This document shows positions 1-6,196 of a DNA stretch of 7,062 nucleotides, piece after piece. The notes under the pieces are model-generated. The model worked only from the letters and a program-made list of their open reading frames with translations. It was not told where the DNA came from and did not search any database. The DNA comes from JBCCFW01 sp039029535 (GTDB taxonomy: Bacteria > Acidobacteriota > JBCCFW01): positions 1 to 7,062 of the forward strand of contig JBCCFW010000262.1 of NCBI GenBank assembly GCA_039029535.1. The letters are read 5' to 3'. The position numbers and the translations under genes were made by a program. Numbering within the stretch: the first letter of the stretch is position 1; the number at the start of each line of letters is the position of its first letter.

Positions 1-539
1 ACGCGGGCGAGGATGGTCTCCTCGCCGGCACCACCGACGAGTCGCTCGATGTTGGCGCGCACGGTGACGCGGGTGATGACCAGCACCTGGATGCCGTCGG
101 CGGCGACGCCGGCAATCTTGGGCGAGGTGATGACCTTCGGGTTCACGCTCATGTGAACGGCTTCGAGCACGTTGCGGCCGGCCAGGTCGATGGAGGCGGC
201 TCGGTCGAAGTCGAGGGTGATCTTGGCCTTGCTCGCCGAGATGAGCGCCTCGACCACGTTCCGCACGTTGCCGCCGGCGAGGTAGTGCGCCTCGAGCCGG
301 CCGATGTCGACGTTGAGCCCGGCCTTCTCCGCCGTGATGAGAGGCTCGACGATCTTGTGCGGGGGCACCTTCCTCAACCGCATCCCGATGAGCTGAGTGA
401 TGGTCACCCGGACCTGGGCTGCTCGTGCCGCGATCCACAGCCGGACCGGGATGAAGTACATGAGCATGACCAGGAAGACGAAGACGAACGCCCCCCCGAG
501 GAACAGCAACGGGTTGATGGCCAGCAACGCGACGTTCAC
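1..539 (-). CDS. floA: Flotillin-like protein FloA (N-terminal 179 residues; 3' end outside window)
   Basis: FloA is a membrane scaffold that oligomerises in bacterial lipid microdomains and influences the membrane proteins gathered there. Visible here: one hydrophobic N-terminal segment (about residues 9-31) followed by a short basic stretch. Family blocks follow: IGMRLRKVPP (51-60), EKAGLNVDIGRLEAHYLAGG (71-90), ASIDLAGRNVLEAVHMSVNP (115-134) and TVRANIERLVGGAGEETI (159-176). These match remembered Bacillus subtilis FloA (YqfA) almost block for block, so the family call is firm. The SPFH-like domain is cut at the window edge and the C-terminal Ala/Glu-rich coiled coil is not seen. The start is GTG at 539-537. 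Its first bases overlap the upstream stop (GTGA), with AGGAG 7 nt before it, which implies translational coupling to the short NfeD gene. It is the third gene of the NfeD-NfeD-FloA unit. Confidence 0.95.
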   Translation of the reverse strand, partial: MNVALLAINPLLFLGGAFVFVFLVMLMYFIPVRLWIAARAAQVRVTITQLIGMRLRKVPPHKIVEPLITAEKAGLNVDIGRLEAHYLAGGNVRNVVEALISASKAKITLDFDRAASIDLAGRNVLEAVHMSVNPKVITSPKIAGVAADGIQVLVITRVTVRANIERLVGGAGEETILAR

Positions 540-1036
540 GACTCCACTCCTGACTGACTGTCGGCGAGACCCACGACGAGATGACCGGCTCGTTCAGCCA
601 GGACCACCACGCGGCTGCCACGCTCGAGGAACTCCCCCCTGGAAATGACATCCATGCGTCGCAGTCCGAATCGGGCGACGCCGCTGGGTCGGAGGGGGGA
701 GAGGGCCACCCCCTCGCTGCCGACGAGCTCGTGCTCGGGCGATTCTTCTTCGTCTTCGAGGCTCGCGTCCAGCACGAGCCGGCGGCCGAACACGTGACCC
801 AGCAGTCGGGTCATGACCGCGACGATGGCGATGGAGGTCAGCAGCACGAGGCTTCCCCACATCGGACCGCCCGCTGCGAAGGCCCAAATGACCGCCGTGA
901 GCAGGCAACCGGCTCCGAGAACGCCAGCCAGGCCCAGGCCCGGGATGAACAGCACCTCGACCACCAGGAGCAGGAGACCGGCGAGCAGGCAGCCGATCAC
1001 CCCGACGACGGCGAGCTGAAAATCGACCGAATCCAT
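536..1036 (-). CDS. Short NfeD-family membrane protein (no protease domain)
   Basis: This 166-residue protein has the NfeD C-terminal architecture without the ClpP-like protease domain. Hydrophobic segments lie at about residues 8-30, 34-55 and 59-80, with the family's glycine-rich turn FIPGLGLAGVLG at 30-41. A linker with LVLDASLEDEE (87-97) leads to a small soluble beta domain (about 104-157) containing GVALSPLRPSGVA (109-121), the expected OB fold. The same landmarks (LVLDESLDDE and ALTPLRPAG) occur in the C-terminus of the longer NfeD just upstream, so the two are paralogous over this region. Short NfeD proteins are known partners of flotillins, for example YuaF with FloT in Bacillus. The ATG lies 3 nt after the stop of the long NfeD gene, with GGGGAG about 9 nt before it. 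The stop overlaps the floA start by 4 nt. Its role is probably to bind or stabilise FloA, which is inferred from gene order. Confidence 0.9.
   Translation of the reverse strand: MDSVDFQLAVVGVIGCLLAGLLLLVVEVLFIPGLGLAGVLGAGCLLTAVIWAFAAGGPMWGSLVLLTSIAIVAVMTRLLGHVFGRRLVLDASLEDEEESPEHELVGSEGVALSPLRPSGVARFGLRRMDVISRGEFLERGSRVVVLAERAGHLVVGLADSQSGVES
547..551 (-). promoter_or_regulatory. Ribosome binding site of floA (AGGAG)
   Basis: AGGAG on the minus strand lies 7 nt before the GTG at 539, inside the last codons of the upstream short NfeD gene. It fixes the GTG as the start, even though that start overlaps the TGA stop at 538-536. Confidence 0.7.
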
Positions 1037-1039
1037 GCT

Positions 1040-2425
1040 CTAGTGCTCCCCAGCGTCGTCGGTGCGCTCGCGGACGACGACGCTGGCACCGTCGACACCC
1101 ACGATGGTCACGGTCGACTCGGCTTCGATGAGCCCACCCTCGGTGAGCGCGTCGAGACGTCGGCCGTCGGCCATCTCGATGGTGCCGGCCGGCCGCAGCG
1201 GGGTGAGCGCCTTGCCCTCGTGACCGACGAAGCCGCTCAGGTCCTCGGAGAACGAGCCGGACTCGTCGTCGAGGCTCTCGTCGAGGACGAGCGGTCGGGC
1301 GAGGAAGCTCCCGGGCAACCAGATGAGGAGCAGCAGGCTCAAGATGGCGCCGAGGAACAGGGCGCCGGCCACGACGGTGACCGCCTCGAACATGGCGCCG
1401 CTGACCAGGGCCAGCTCCCAGTCGTGGCTGATCATGGCCATCACGAGCCCGGTGCCGAGGCTGCCGAGACCGAGGATCCCGGCGACCCCGAAGCCCGGCG
1501 TGATGAAGGCTTCGACCGCCAGCAGCACGAGCCCGATGGCCACGAGCAGGGCGTCCTCCCAGCCGGCGAGGTGCACGACCTGGTGCCCCACGAAGAAGAG
1601 GAAGATGGCGGACAGCCCCAGGCTGCCGGGCACGCCGAAGCCCGGCGAGCGCAGCTCGGTGACCAGCCCCACGAGGGCGACGGTCAGCAGGAGACCCGAC
1701 AGCCACTGGTGCGTCAGGAAGGCGGCGGTCTTCTCGGTCCAGTTCTGAGTGACGGTCAGCTCCTCGCGACCGGTCCAGCCCTGGGATTCCAGGAGCTCGT
1801 CGAGCTTGGCGGAGGAGCGGTCGGTCAGCTCGATGCGCAGGGCGTCCGAGGTCGAGAGGGTCAGGAGCTTGCCCTCCTCGATGAGGCCCTCGATGGCGAC
1901 CGTGCGGTCGACCATGGCCTCGGCGACCTCGGCGTCGCGGTCCCGCGCCTCGGCGGTGGCGGCGAACTCCCGTCGCATGTACGACATGAACTTCTCGTCG
2001 ACGGCGGTGGTCTCGCCGTCCTCGCCCGTCGTGATCGGCGTGGCCGCGCCGATGGTGCCGCCCGGGGCGATGTCGATCGTCTCCGCCGCCAGGGCGATGA
2101 GCGCGCCGGCCGAGATCGCCCGGGGATTGACCCAGGCCACGGTCGGGACTTCGGCCTTGAGGACGGCGTCCCGGATCACGATGGCAGCGTCGACGCGGCC
2201 TCCGAGGGTGTTGATCTCGAGCACGAGCGGCACGCCCTCGGTCTCCGCGTGCTCGACCGCGCGCTGGACGAGGGGCGACATGCCCAGGTTGACCTCGCCT
2301 TCCAGCAGCACGCGGACATAGGCGTCGTCGCGTGCCTGAGCGACGGGAGTCGCCAGCAGGAGGGCGAGCAGGGAGAACAGGCCGAGAGTCTCGATTTGGG
2401 TCGTCTTCTTCACGTCGGCAAGCAT
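1040..2425 (-). CDS. nfeD: Full-length NfeD: membrane-bound ClpP-class serine protease with C-terminal OB domain
   Basis: The chosen ATG at 2425 gives 461 residues. The order is: signal peptide (about 1-31, with hydrophobic core LGLFSLLALLLATPVAQA); a periplasmic or extracellular ClpP/crotonase-like protease domain (about 34-215); four to five hydrophobic segments (about 235-372); and a C-terminal OB-fold domain (about 390-455). The oxyanion-type strand INTLGGRVDAA is at 71-81. The putative catalytic serine is S105 in RAISAGALI, and the general-base lysine is probably K145 in VDEKFMSYM. The 40-residue gap fits the Ser97/Lys138 dyad of the archaeal NfeD homologue PH1510-N. Conserved glycine turns are at PGFGVPGSLG (261-270) and PGFGVAGILG (310-319). 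The same frame extends upstream to a TTG at 2467. I prefer 2425 because GGAGGG sits 7 nt before it and the signal peptide then starts normally. It is the first gene of the microdomain unit. In known systems NfeD proteases cleave stomatin or flotillin-class partners; the substrate here is inferred. Confidence 0.93.
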   Translation of the reverse strand: MLADVKKTTQIETLGLFSLLALLLATPVAQARDDAYVRVLLEGEVNLGMSPLVQRAVEHAETEGVPLVLEINTLGGRVDAAIVIRDAVLKAEVPTVAWVNPRAISAGALIALAAETIDIAPGGTIGAATPITTGEDGETTAVDEKFMSYMRREFAATAEARDRDAEVAEAMVDRTVAIEGLIEEGKLLTLSTSDALRIELTDRSSAKLDELLESQGWTGREELTVTQNWTEKTAAFLTHQWLSGLLLTVALVGLVTELRSPGFGVPGSLGLSAIFLFFVGHQVVHLAGWEDALLVAIGLVLLAVEAFITPGFGVAGILGLGSLGTGLVMAMISHDWELALVSGAMFEAVTVVAGALFLGAILSLLLLIWLPGSFLARPLVLDESLDDESGSFSEDLSGFVGHEGKALTPLRPAGTIEMADGRRLDALTEGGLIEAESTVTIVGVDGASVVVRERTDDAGEH

Positions 2426-2432
2426 GGCAGGG

Positions 2433-2438
2433 CCCTCC
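2433..2438 (-). promoter_or_regulatory. Ribosome binding site of the long nfeD gene (GGAGGG)
   Basis: A strong Shine-Dalgarno match lies 7 nt before the ATG at 2425. It decides that start over the upstream in-frame TTG at 2467 and GTG at 2443-2441, neither of which has a comparable site. Confidence 0.7.
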
Positions 2439-2463
2439 GTCACTGCGCTACGACCCGGTCCGG

Positions 2464-2487
2464 CCAAGGTTGCGTCCTCAGCCTTGG
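2464..2487. promoter_or_regulatory. Inverted repeat CCAAGG-N12-CCTTGG upstream of nfeD
   Basis: Two perfect 6-nt arms (2464-2469 and 2482-2487) are separated by 12 nt, centred about 50 nt before the nfeD start. The left arm is part of a 10-nt word (GCCAAGGTTG, 2463-2472) that recurs at 6039-6048 ahead of the kinase gene. It could be an operator half-site pair or a leader hairpin. The sequence alone does not distinguish these. Confidence 0.35.
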
Positions 2488-2627
2488 TTCATTCACCAGT
2501 GTTCGTGACGAGTGACCGGAAGTGCTAGGCGAGAAGGGAGATCGTAGCCGTGAGGCCTACTCGACCGTACGTTGAGGACCCGAGGGGCGAGAACTCCCTT
2601 CGCAGCCAGCAGATCTGGTCACGCAGT

Positions 2628-2649
2628 AGAAGACCGGTGAGTGAACCGG
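2628..2649 (-). terminator. Weak terminator-like hairpin after the M50-fold gene
   Basis: On the minus strand CCGGT (2649-2645), a 6-nt loop and ACCGG (2638-2634) form a GC-rich 5-bp stem followed by TCTTCT. It begins 34 nt after the stop codon of the M50-fold gene. The stem is short and the T tract is interrupted, so this is a candidate only. Confidence 0.25.
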
Positions 2650-2683
2650 GCTAGAAGAAGGTCGCAGGGCCGTCCTGAAGAAC

Positions 2684-3937
2684 TCACCCGGCTGCCGGCT
2701 GGGGGGCGGGCTCCTGCGCCTCGACCGCCGCCAGCAGGGCCGACAGGGGCAGACGTCCGACCAGCTCGCCGTCGTCGAGGACCGGCAGCACCGGCAGCCG
2801 GAGCTCGGTCATCCGCTCGAGGGCGTCGAGGGCCGAGGTCCTCGGGTGGAGCACGTGCTCGTCCCGCAGCGGTTCGGTCACGTCCCAGACGGTGGTCGAG
2901 CAGCGCTCTTCCTCGTGGACCGAGCGGAGCGCCCGCAGGCTCACGATGCCGCCGAGACGGCCCTGGAACTCGACGAGAAAGCCCCGCGGTCCCCGAGAGC
3001 CGGGAGGCCGGGGGCCGACGTCGAGCAGGGCGTCGGCCACGCTCACGTGGCGCGGCAGGGGGTCGCCGTCGGTGAGCATGAGGTCGCTCACGAGACGATG
3101 GGCGAGCAACTCGCGCACGCGCGCCCGTCGCCAGGTCATCCCCGCCTGGAGCCAGAGGACGGTGCCCAGGGCGATGCCCCAGAGCCAGGATGCGCCCGCC
3201 CCGTCGACGACCACGTGCGCCAGGCAGCCCACGGCGAGGAGCCCGCCGAAGACCCGTCCGGACAGGCAGGCGAGCTCGGTGCCGCGGAGCCGACGACCGG
3301 TCCAGAGCCAGAAGAAGCTCCGCAGCAGGCGTCCGCCCGGCAGGGGGTAGGCGGGGATGAGGCTCGTCAGCCCGAACAGCAGGTTGCCGATGACCAGCAC
3401 CCAGAGGAGCGGTCGCAGCAACGAGCCCTCGGCTAGCCCGAGGAAGTGCAGGGTTGCGGCCGACATCGCGGCGATCGACAGGGCGGTGAAGGGGCCAGCC
3501 GCGGCGAGCAGGGCGTCGGAGGCCGGGGACTTCACGTCGCGCTCGCCGGGGAGCTGGCCGCCCTGGAAGAAGACGGACACCCGCGTGATCGGGATGCCCT
3601 GACTCCGGGCCAGGAAGGCCTGCACGAGCTCGTGGGTCAGGAGCGAGGCGAAGAGGAGGCCGGCGCCGAAGAGGCCGAGCAGCCAGTACACGACCGGATC
3701 GTGACGGTACTCCTCCTGGGCAGGCAGGAGCTGCGTCGAGAGGATGAGCGCCACGAGCGCCAGCAGGGGGACCAGGCCGAAGCTCACCTCGACGTCGAGG
3801 TCGCCCAGGCGGAACAGGCGCCAAGTGCCCGGTCGCGGTGGCGACGCGGCGAGGGGGACGTCCTCCTGGGGACCTTGCTCGGGACTCACCTCCAGAGTGT
3901 CGGTGAGGCCGTGCAGGGGATCAAGCCGAGCGGTCAC
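2684..3937 (-). CDS. Site-2-protease-fold (M50) membrane protein with CBS-like C-terminus; likely catalytically dead
   Basis: This is a 417-residue protein. A polar N-terminal tail (1-50) is followed by hydrophobic segments at about 53-70, 83-101, 140-163, 174-195, 228-245 and 250-267. A soluble region (about 282-408) then looks like a CBS pair, beginning RLVSDLML and with VLPVLDDGELVGRLPLSAL in its second half. This order matches Rip3-type M50 proteins. Normal members have HExxH and a later N..PxxPLDGGR motif, giving two His and one Asp zinc ligands. Here the first motif reads THELVQAF (H102, E103, Q106 for the second His) and the second reads LIPAYPLPGGR, with P200 where Asp is expected. 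N185 and the surrounding fold residues remain. Both codons read clearly (CAG and CCG) in an intact frame, so intramembrane proteolysis is doubtful and a binding role is more likely. The start is GTG, 24 nt after the kinase stop, without a clear ribosome site. An internal start near 3889 is possible. It is probably co-transcribed with the kinase. Confidence 0.88.
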   Translation of the reverse strand: MTARLDPLHGLTDTLEVSPEQGPQEDVPLAASPPRPGTWRLFRLGDLDVEVSFGLVPLLALVALILSTQLLPAQEEYRHDPVVYWLLGLFGAGLLFASLLTHELVQAFLARSQGIPITRVSVFFQGGQLPGERDVKSPASDALLAAAGPFTALSIAAMSAATLHFLGLAEGSLLRPLLWVLVIGNLLFGLTSLIPAYPLPGGRLLRSFFWLWTGRRLRGTELACLSGRVFGGLLAVGCLAHVVVDGAGASWLWGIALGTVLWLQAGMTWRRARVRELLAHRLVSDLMLTDGDPLPRHVSVADALLDVGPRPPGSRGPRGFLVEFQGRLGGIVSLRALRSVHEEERCSTTVWDVTEPLRDEHVLHPRTSALDALERMTELRLPVLPVLDDGELVGRLPLSALLAAVEAQEPAPQPAAG

Positions 3938-3961
3938 CGCAATGGCCGGTTTTCTGCCGGT

Positions 3962-6025
3962 CTAGGTGCCGGTGGCCTGCCGGGCCCGACCGCGCGGCTC
4001 CTCGGCGTCGGTGCCTGGGAGCTCGAAGCAGAAGGCCGTGCCGGGTCCGACCTGCTCGGCCCAGGTCCGGCCGCCGTGGGCCTCCACGATGCTCCGGCAG
4101 ATCGACAAGCCGAGCCCCGTGCCGGGACGCTCGGCCGTGGCGCCGGGCGCGCGATGGAACTCCTCGAACACCCGCTCGAGATGCTCCTCCGGGACCCCGG
4201 GACCCTCGTCCACGACCCGAAGACGGGCGTGGTCCTCGTGAGGCTCGGAGCGCACGACGATGCGGCTGTTCTCCGGCGAGTACTTGATGGCGTTGCTCAC
4301 CAGGTTGGCGAGGGCCTGACGGATGAAGTTCGAGTCGCCGCGCGCCCAGAGCTGCGAGCCCTCGGCCGCGTCGGACTCGCCCAGCTCGCTGACCAGGGTC
4401 TGGCCTCGCTCCTCCGCCAGCACCTGGTGGGCCGCCAGCGTTTCCACCACGACGGCGTTGAGGTCGAAGCTCTGGAAGGTGAGGGGTAGCTGGCCGGAGC
4501 GGATGCGCGAGAGGTTGAGGAGCTCCTCGACCATGTGCGAGAGCCGCTGGCTCTCCGACTGAACGGTCTCGAGGTGGCGCTCGAGGTCGGGCAGCGTCGG
4601 GGCTTCGGCCTTGCGGGCGCGGCCGAGCAAGACGTTGGCGTAGCCGATGACGCTGGTCAGCGGCGTGCGGAACTGGTGCGCGACCATGTTCACGAACTCG
4701 GTCTTCTTGGCGTTGAGCTGCTTGAGCTCCCGGTTCTCCGCCTCGATGCGGAAGCGCTGGAGGGCCTCCCGGTGGAGGCGCGCGTTCTTGACCGAGATCG
4801 CCGCCTGCGACGCGATGGCCAGCAGCACGCGGAGGTCGTGCTCGTCGAAGACGTCGGACTCCTTGTCCTGGAGCACGATGGCTCCGACCGCCTCGCCGCG
4901 GGCGACCATGGGGACGCCCAGCCAGCTTCGGTTGGGGCGGTCGTCGACCTGCAGCGGTCGCGCCGGCAGCACGCCCTCGGCGTCCTCGGCGACGAGGTCG
5001 CGCACGAGGAGAGGCTCGCGTTTCTGGATGACGTGGCTGGTGAGCCCGGAGCCCAGGGGGATGAGCTGCGGGTCGTAGGACATCTCGTTGATGACCTCGA
5101 GCGCGATCTCGAGCTCGTCGTCTCCCTCGGAGTAGAGAGCGATGAAGAAGTGCTCCGGGCTGAGGATGTTGAGACAGCGTGTCTTGATGGTGTCGAGGAG
5201 ACGCTCGAGCTCGATGTCGGAGGAGATGGCCCGGCTGACTTCCGAGAGCGTCTCGATCTCGGCCACGCGTCGCTCGAGCTCGGCCCGGGCGTGGGTCAGA
5301 CCCTTCACGACCGCGGCGGCCATGAGCAGCGAGAGCACGAAGAGGATGAAGGCCAGGCGCGACGGCGACTGGTGCATGAGGATGAGCAGGCCGGCCAGGG
5401 GGAGGGTGAGGGTCTCGATCAGGATGGGGACCCGGGCGCCCTGGAGGTAGACCCCGAGCTCGTAGCCCTGGAGCCAGAGACCGGTCAGCAGCAGCAGCTC
5501 GTTGAGAAGCTTGAAGACCCCGAAGGTGAGGACGAGCGCTCCGACTCCCTGCCAGCTCTCGAGCGAGCCGGACGGGTTGAGCCGGCGCCAGACCTCACCG
5601 GCGGTCAGCGTGATCGTCGCCTCCATCCCCAGGTTGAAGGCGAGCACGCCGAAGGCGCGGAGGAGGACCCGGCCGCTCTCGCCCTTGAACGGGTTCTCGC
5701 GCAGCACCTCGGCGAAGAAGGCGAGGAGAGCGAGCCAGGCGGTGGCCACCGGCCCGAGCAGGACGATCGAGGCGAGCTGCATCGGCACGACCAGGGAGGC
5801 CGTGATGTTGGGAGGCAGCTCGAAGCGGAGGAAGCGGGCGGCGATGAAGAGGCCGAGGAAGGTCGCAGCCAGCGGCAGCGGAGGGGGCGAGTCGACGCCG
5901 TGGAGGACCGTGGCGACGATGAGGGCCGTCAGCCCGAGGAGGCCCACGGTGAAGTTGAAGACCAGGGCCGGGACGCCCAGCCTGCTCCGGTCGGCGAGGA
6001 ACTTCATGGGCCGATCTTCGGTCAT
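3962..6025 (-). CDS. Membrane-anchored GAF sensor histidine kinase
   Basis: From the ATG at 6025 the protein is 687 residues. A large N-terminal membrane domain (about 18-240, seven or so hydrophobic stretches with few charged loops) resembles integral membrane sensory domains, but I do not recognise the family. A helical linker (about 244-270) follows, then a GAF domain (about 262-412, with SWLGVPMVARGEAVGAIVLQ). Next come a HisKA domain with the phosphoacceptor H450 in MVAHQFRTPLTSVIGY, an N-box at about 571-585 (LANLVSNAIKYSPEN), a G1 box DEGPGVP (606-612) and a G2 box PGTGLGLSI (634-642). The kinase core therefore looks intact. The usual Glu after the phosphoacceptor His is Gln (HQ), as in a minority of kinases. 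No receiver domain is attached and no response regulator is in the window. In-frame ATGs at 6073, 6025 and 6007 compete. The 6073 extension is Ala/Pro-rich and contains a hairpin, so 6025 or 6007 is preferred. The signal sensed is unknown. Confidence 0.93.
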   Translation of the reverse strand: MTEDRPMKFLADRSRLGVPALVFNFTVGLLGLTALIVATVLHGVDSPPPLPLAATFLGLFIAARFLRFELPPNITASLVVPMQLASIVLLGPVATAWLALLAFFAEVLRENPFKGESGRVLLRAFGVLAFNLGMEATITLTAGEVWRRLNPSGSLESWQGVGALVLTFGVFKLLNELLLLTGLWLQGYELGVYLQGARVPILIETLTLPLAGLLILMHQSPSRLAFILFVLSLLMAAAVVKGLTHARAELERRVAEIETLSEVSRAISSDIELERLLDTIKTRCLNILSPEHFFIALYSEGDDELEIALEVINEMSYDPQLIPLGSGLTSHVIQKREPLLVRDLVAEDAEGVLPARPLQVDDRPNRSWLGVPMVARGEAVGAIVLQDKESDVFDEHDLRVLLAIASQAAISVKNARLHREALQRFRIEAENRELKQLNAKKTEFVNMVAHQFRTPLTSVIGYANVLLGRARKAEAPTLPDLERHLETVQSESQRLSHMVEELLNLSRIRSGQLPLTFQSFDLNAVVVETLAAHQVLAEERGQTLVSELGESDAAEGSQLWARGDSNFIRQALANLVSNAIKYSPENSRIVVRSEPHEDHARLRVVDEGPGVPEEHLERVFEEFHRAPGATAERPGTGLGLSICRSIVEAHGGRTWAEQVGPGTAFCFELPGTDAEEPRGRARQATGT

Positions 6026-6037
6026 GCCCGCGGATCC

Positions 6038-6051
6038 CGCCAAGGTTGGCG
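6038..6051. promoter_or_regulatory. Near-perfect palindrome CGCCAAGGTTGGCG ahead of the kinase gene
   Basis: The arms CGCCAA and TTGGCG flank only two bases, giving a dyad typical of an operator. It ends 12 nt before the kinase ATG at 6025 and 30 nt before the one at 6007. It shares GCCAAGGTTG with the region upstream of nfeD (2463-2472). If the kinase starts at 6073, it would be coding. It could equally be a hairpin over the ribosome site. No binding protein can be named. Confidence 0.35.
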
Positions 6052-6090
6052 TCGGAGCACCCGGAGCTGCCATGATCCCCGCCCCGTGAA

Positions 6091-6114
6091 GAAGACGGAG
6101 CGCTCATCGTCTTC
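6091..6114. promoter_or_regulatory. Inverted repeat GAAGACG-N10-CGTCTTC in the divergent spacer
   Basis: Two perfect 7-nt arms (6091-6097 and 6108-6114) surround a spacer that itself holds the palindrome GAGCGCTC (6098-6105). It lies between the divergent kinase and hydrolase genes, 82 nt before the hydrolase ATG, where a shared regulator could act. No clear -35/-10 pair was found for either direction in this GC-rich spacer. Confidence 0.35.
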
Positions 6115-6196
6115 AGGCTCAGGAGGGGGCCCCGGCGGACGCACGGCCCCGTGATTCCGTCCCCCCGGCGCTCCGCACGGCGACCCCGAGATCTCC

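Larger units (their letters stand above)
2426..2683. other. Intergenic region between the M50-fold gene and nfeD
   Basis: These 258 nt separate the two minus-strand units and should contain the end of one transcript and the promoter of the other. I find no plausible gene and no tRNA-like T-loop. It contains the inverted repeat at 2464-2487, a weak terminator-like hairpin at 2634-2649, a small bulged hairpin at 2544-2560, and the palindrome CAGATCTG at 2610-2617. A -10-like TACGAT (minus strand, 2546-2541) has no convincing -35 partner, so no promoter is called. Confidence 0.6.

Noticed and set aside
490..497. A run of seven C near the floA start as a possible slippage or frameshift site
   Set aside because: The FloA frame continues through it with family-matching sequence on the far side, so nothing indicates a frame change.
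2465..2467. TTG at 2467 as the nfeD start
   Set aside because: It would add 14 residues ahead of a normal signal peptide, lies inside the inverted repeat and lacks a ribosome site. The ATG at 2425 has GGAGGG 7 nt upstream.
581..2515. A 644-codon plus-strand open frame antisense to both NfeD genes
   Set aside because: Its product is an Asp/Glu/Gln/His/Gly-rich string without hydrophobic core or domain motifs, as expected of an antisense frame in GC-rich DNA. The opposite strand encodes clear NfeD proteins.
2619..3824. A 401-codon minus-strand frame overlapping the M50-fold gene
   Set aside because: It is Arg/Pro/Ala-rich with no family features, a frame-shifted shadow of the M50-fold gene, which has clear membrane segments and motifs.
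3945..3961. Two GCCGGT direct repeats spaced 11 nt apart between the kinase stop and the M50-fold start
   Set aside because: The unit is short and CCGG-type words are abundant in this GC-rich DNA. The spacer is only 24 nt and likely inside one transcript.
4535..6154. A 539-codon plus-strand open frame antisense to the histidine kinase
   Set aside because: It has the same low-complexity acidic composition, no ribosome site and no recognisable motif. The kinase on the minus strand carries every expected box.
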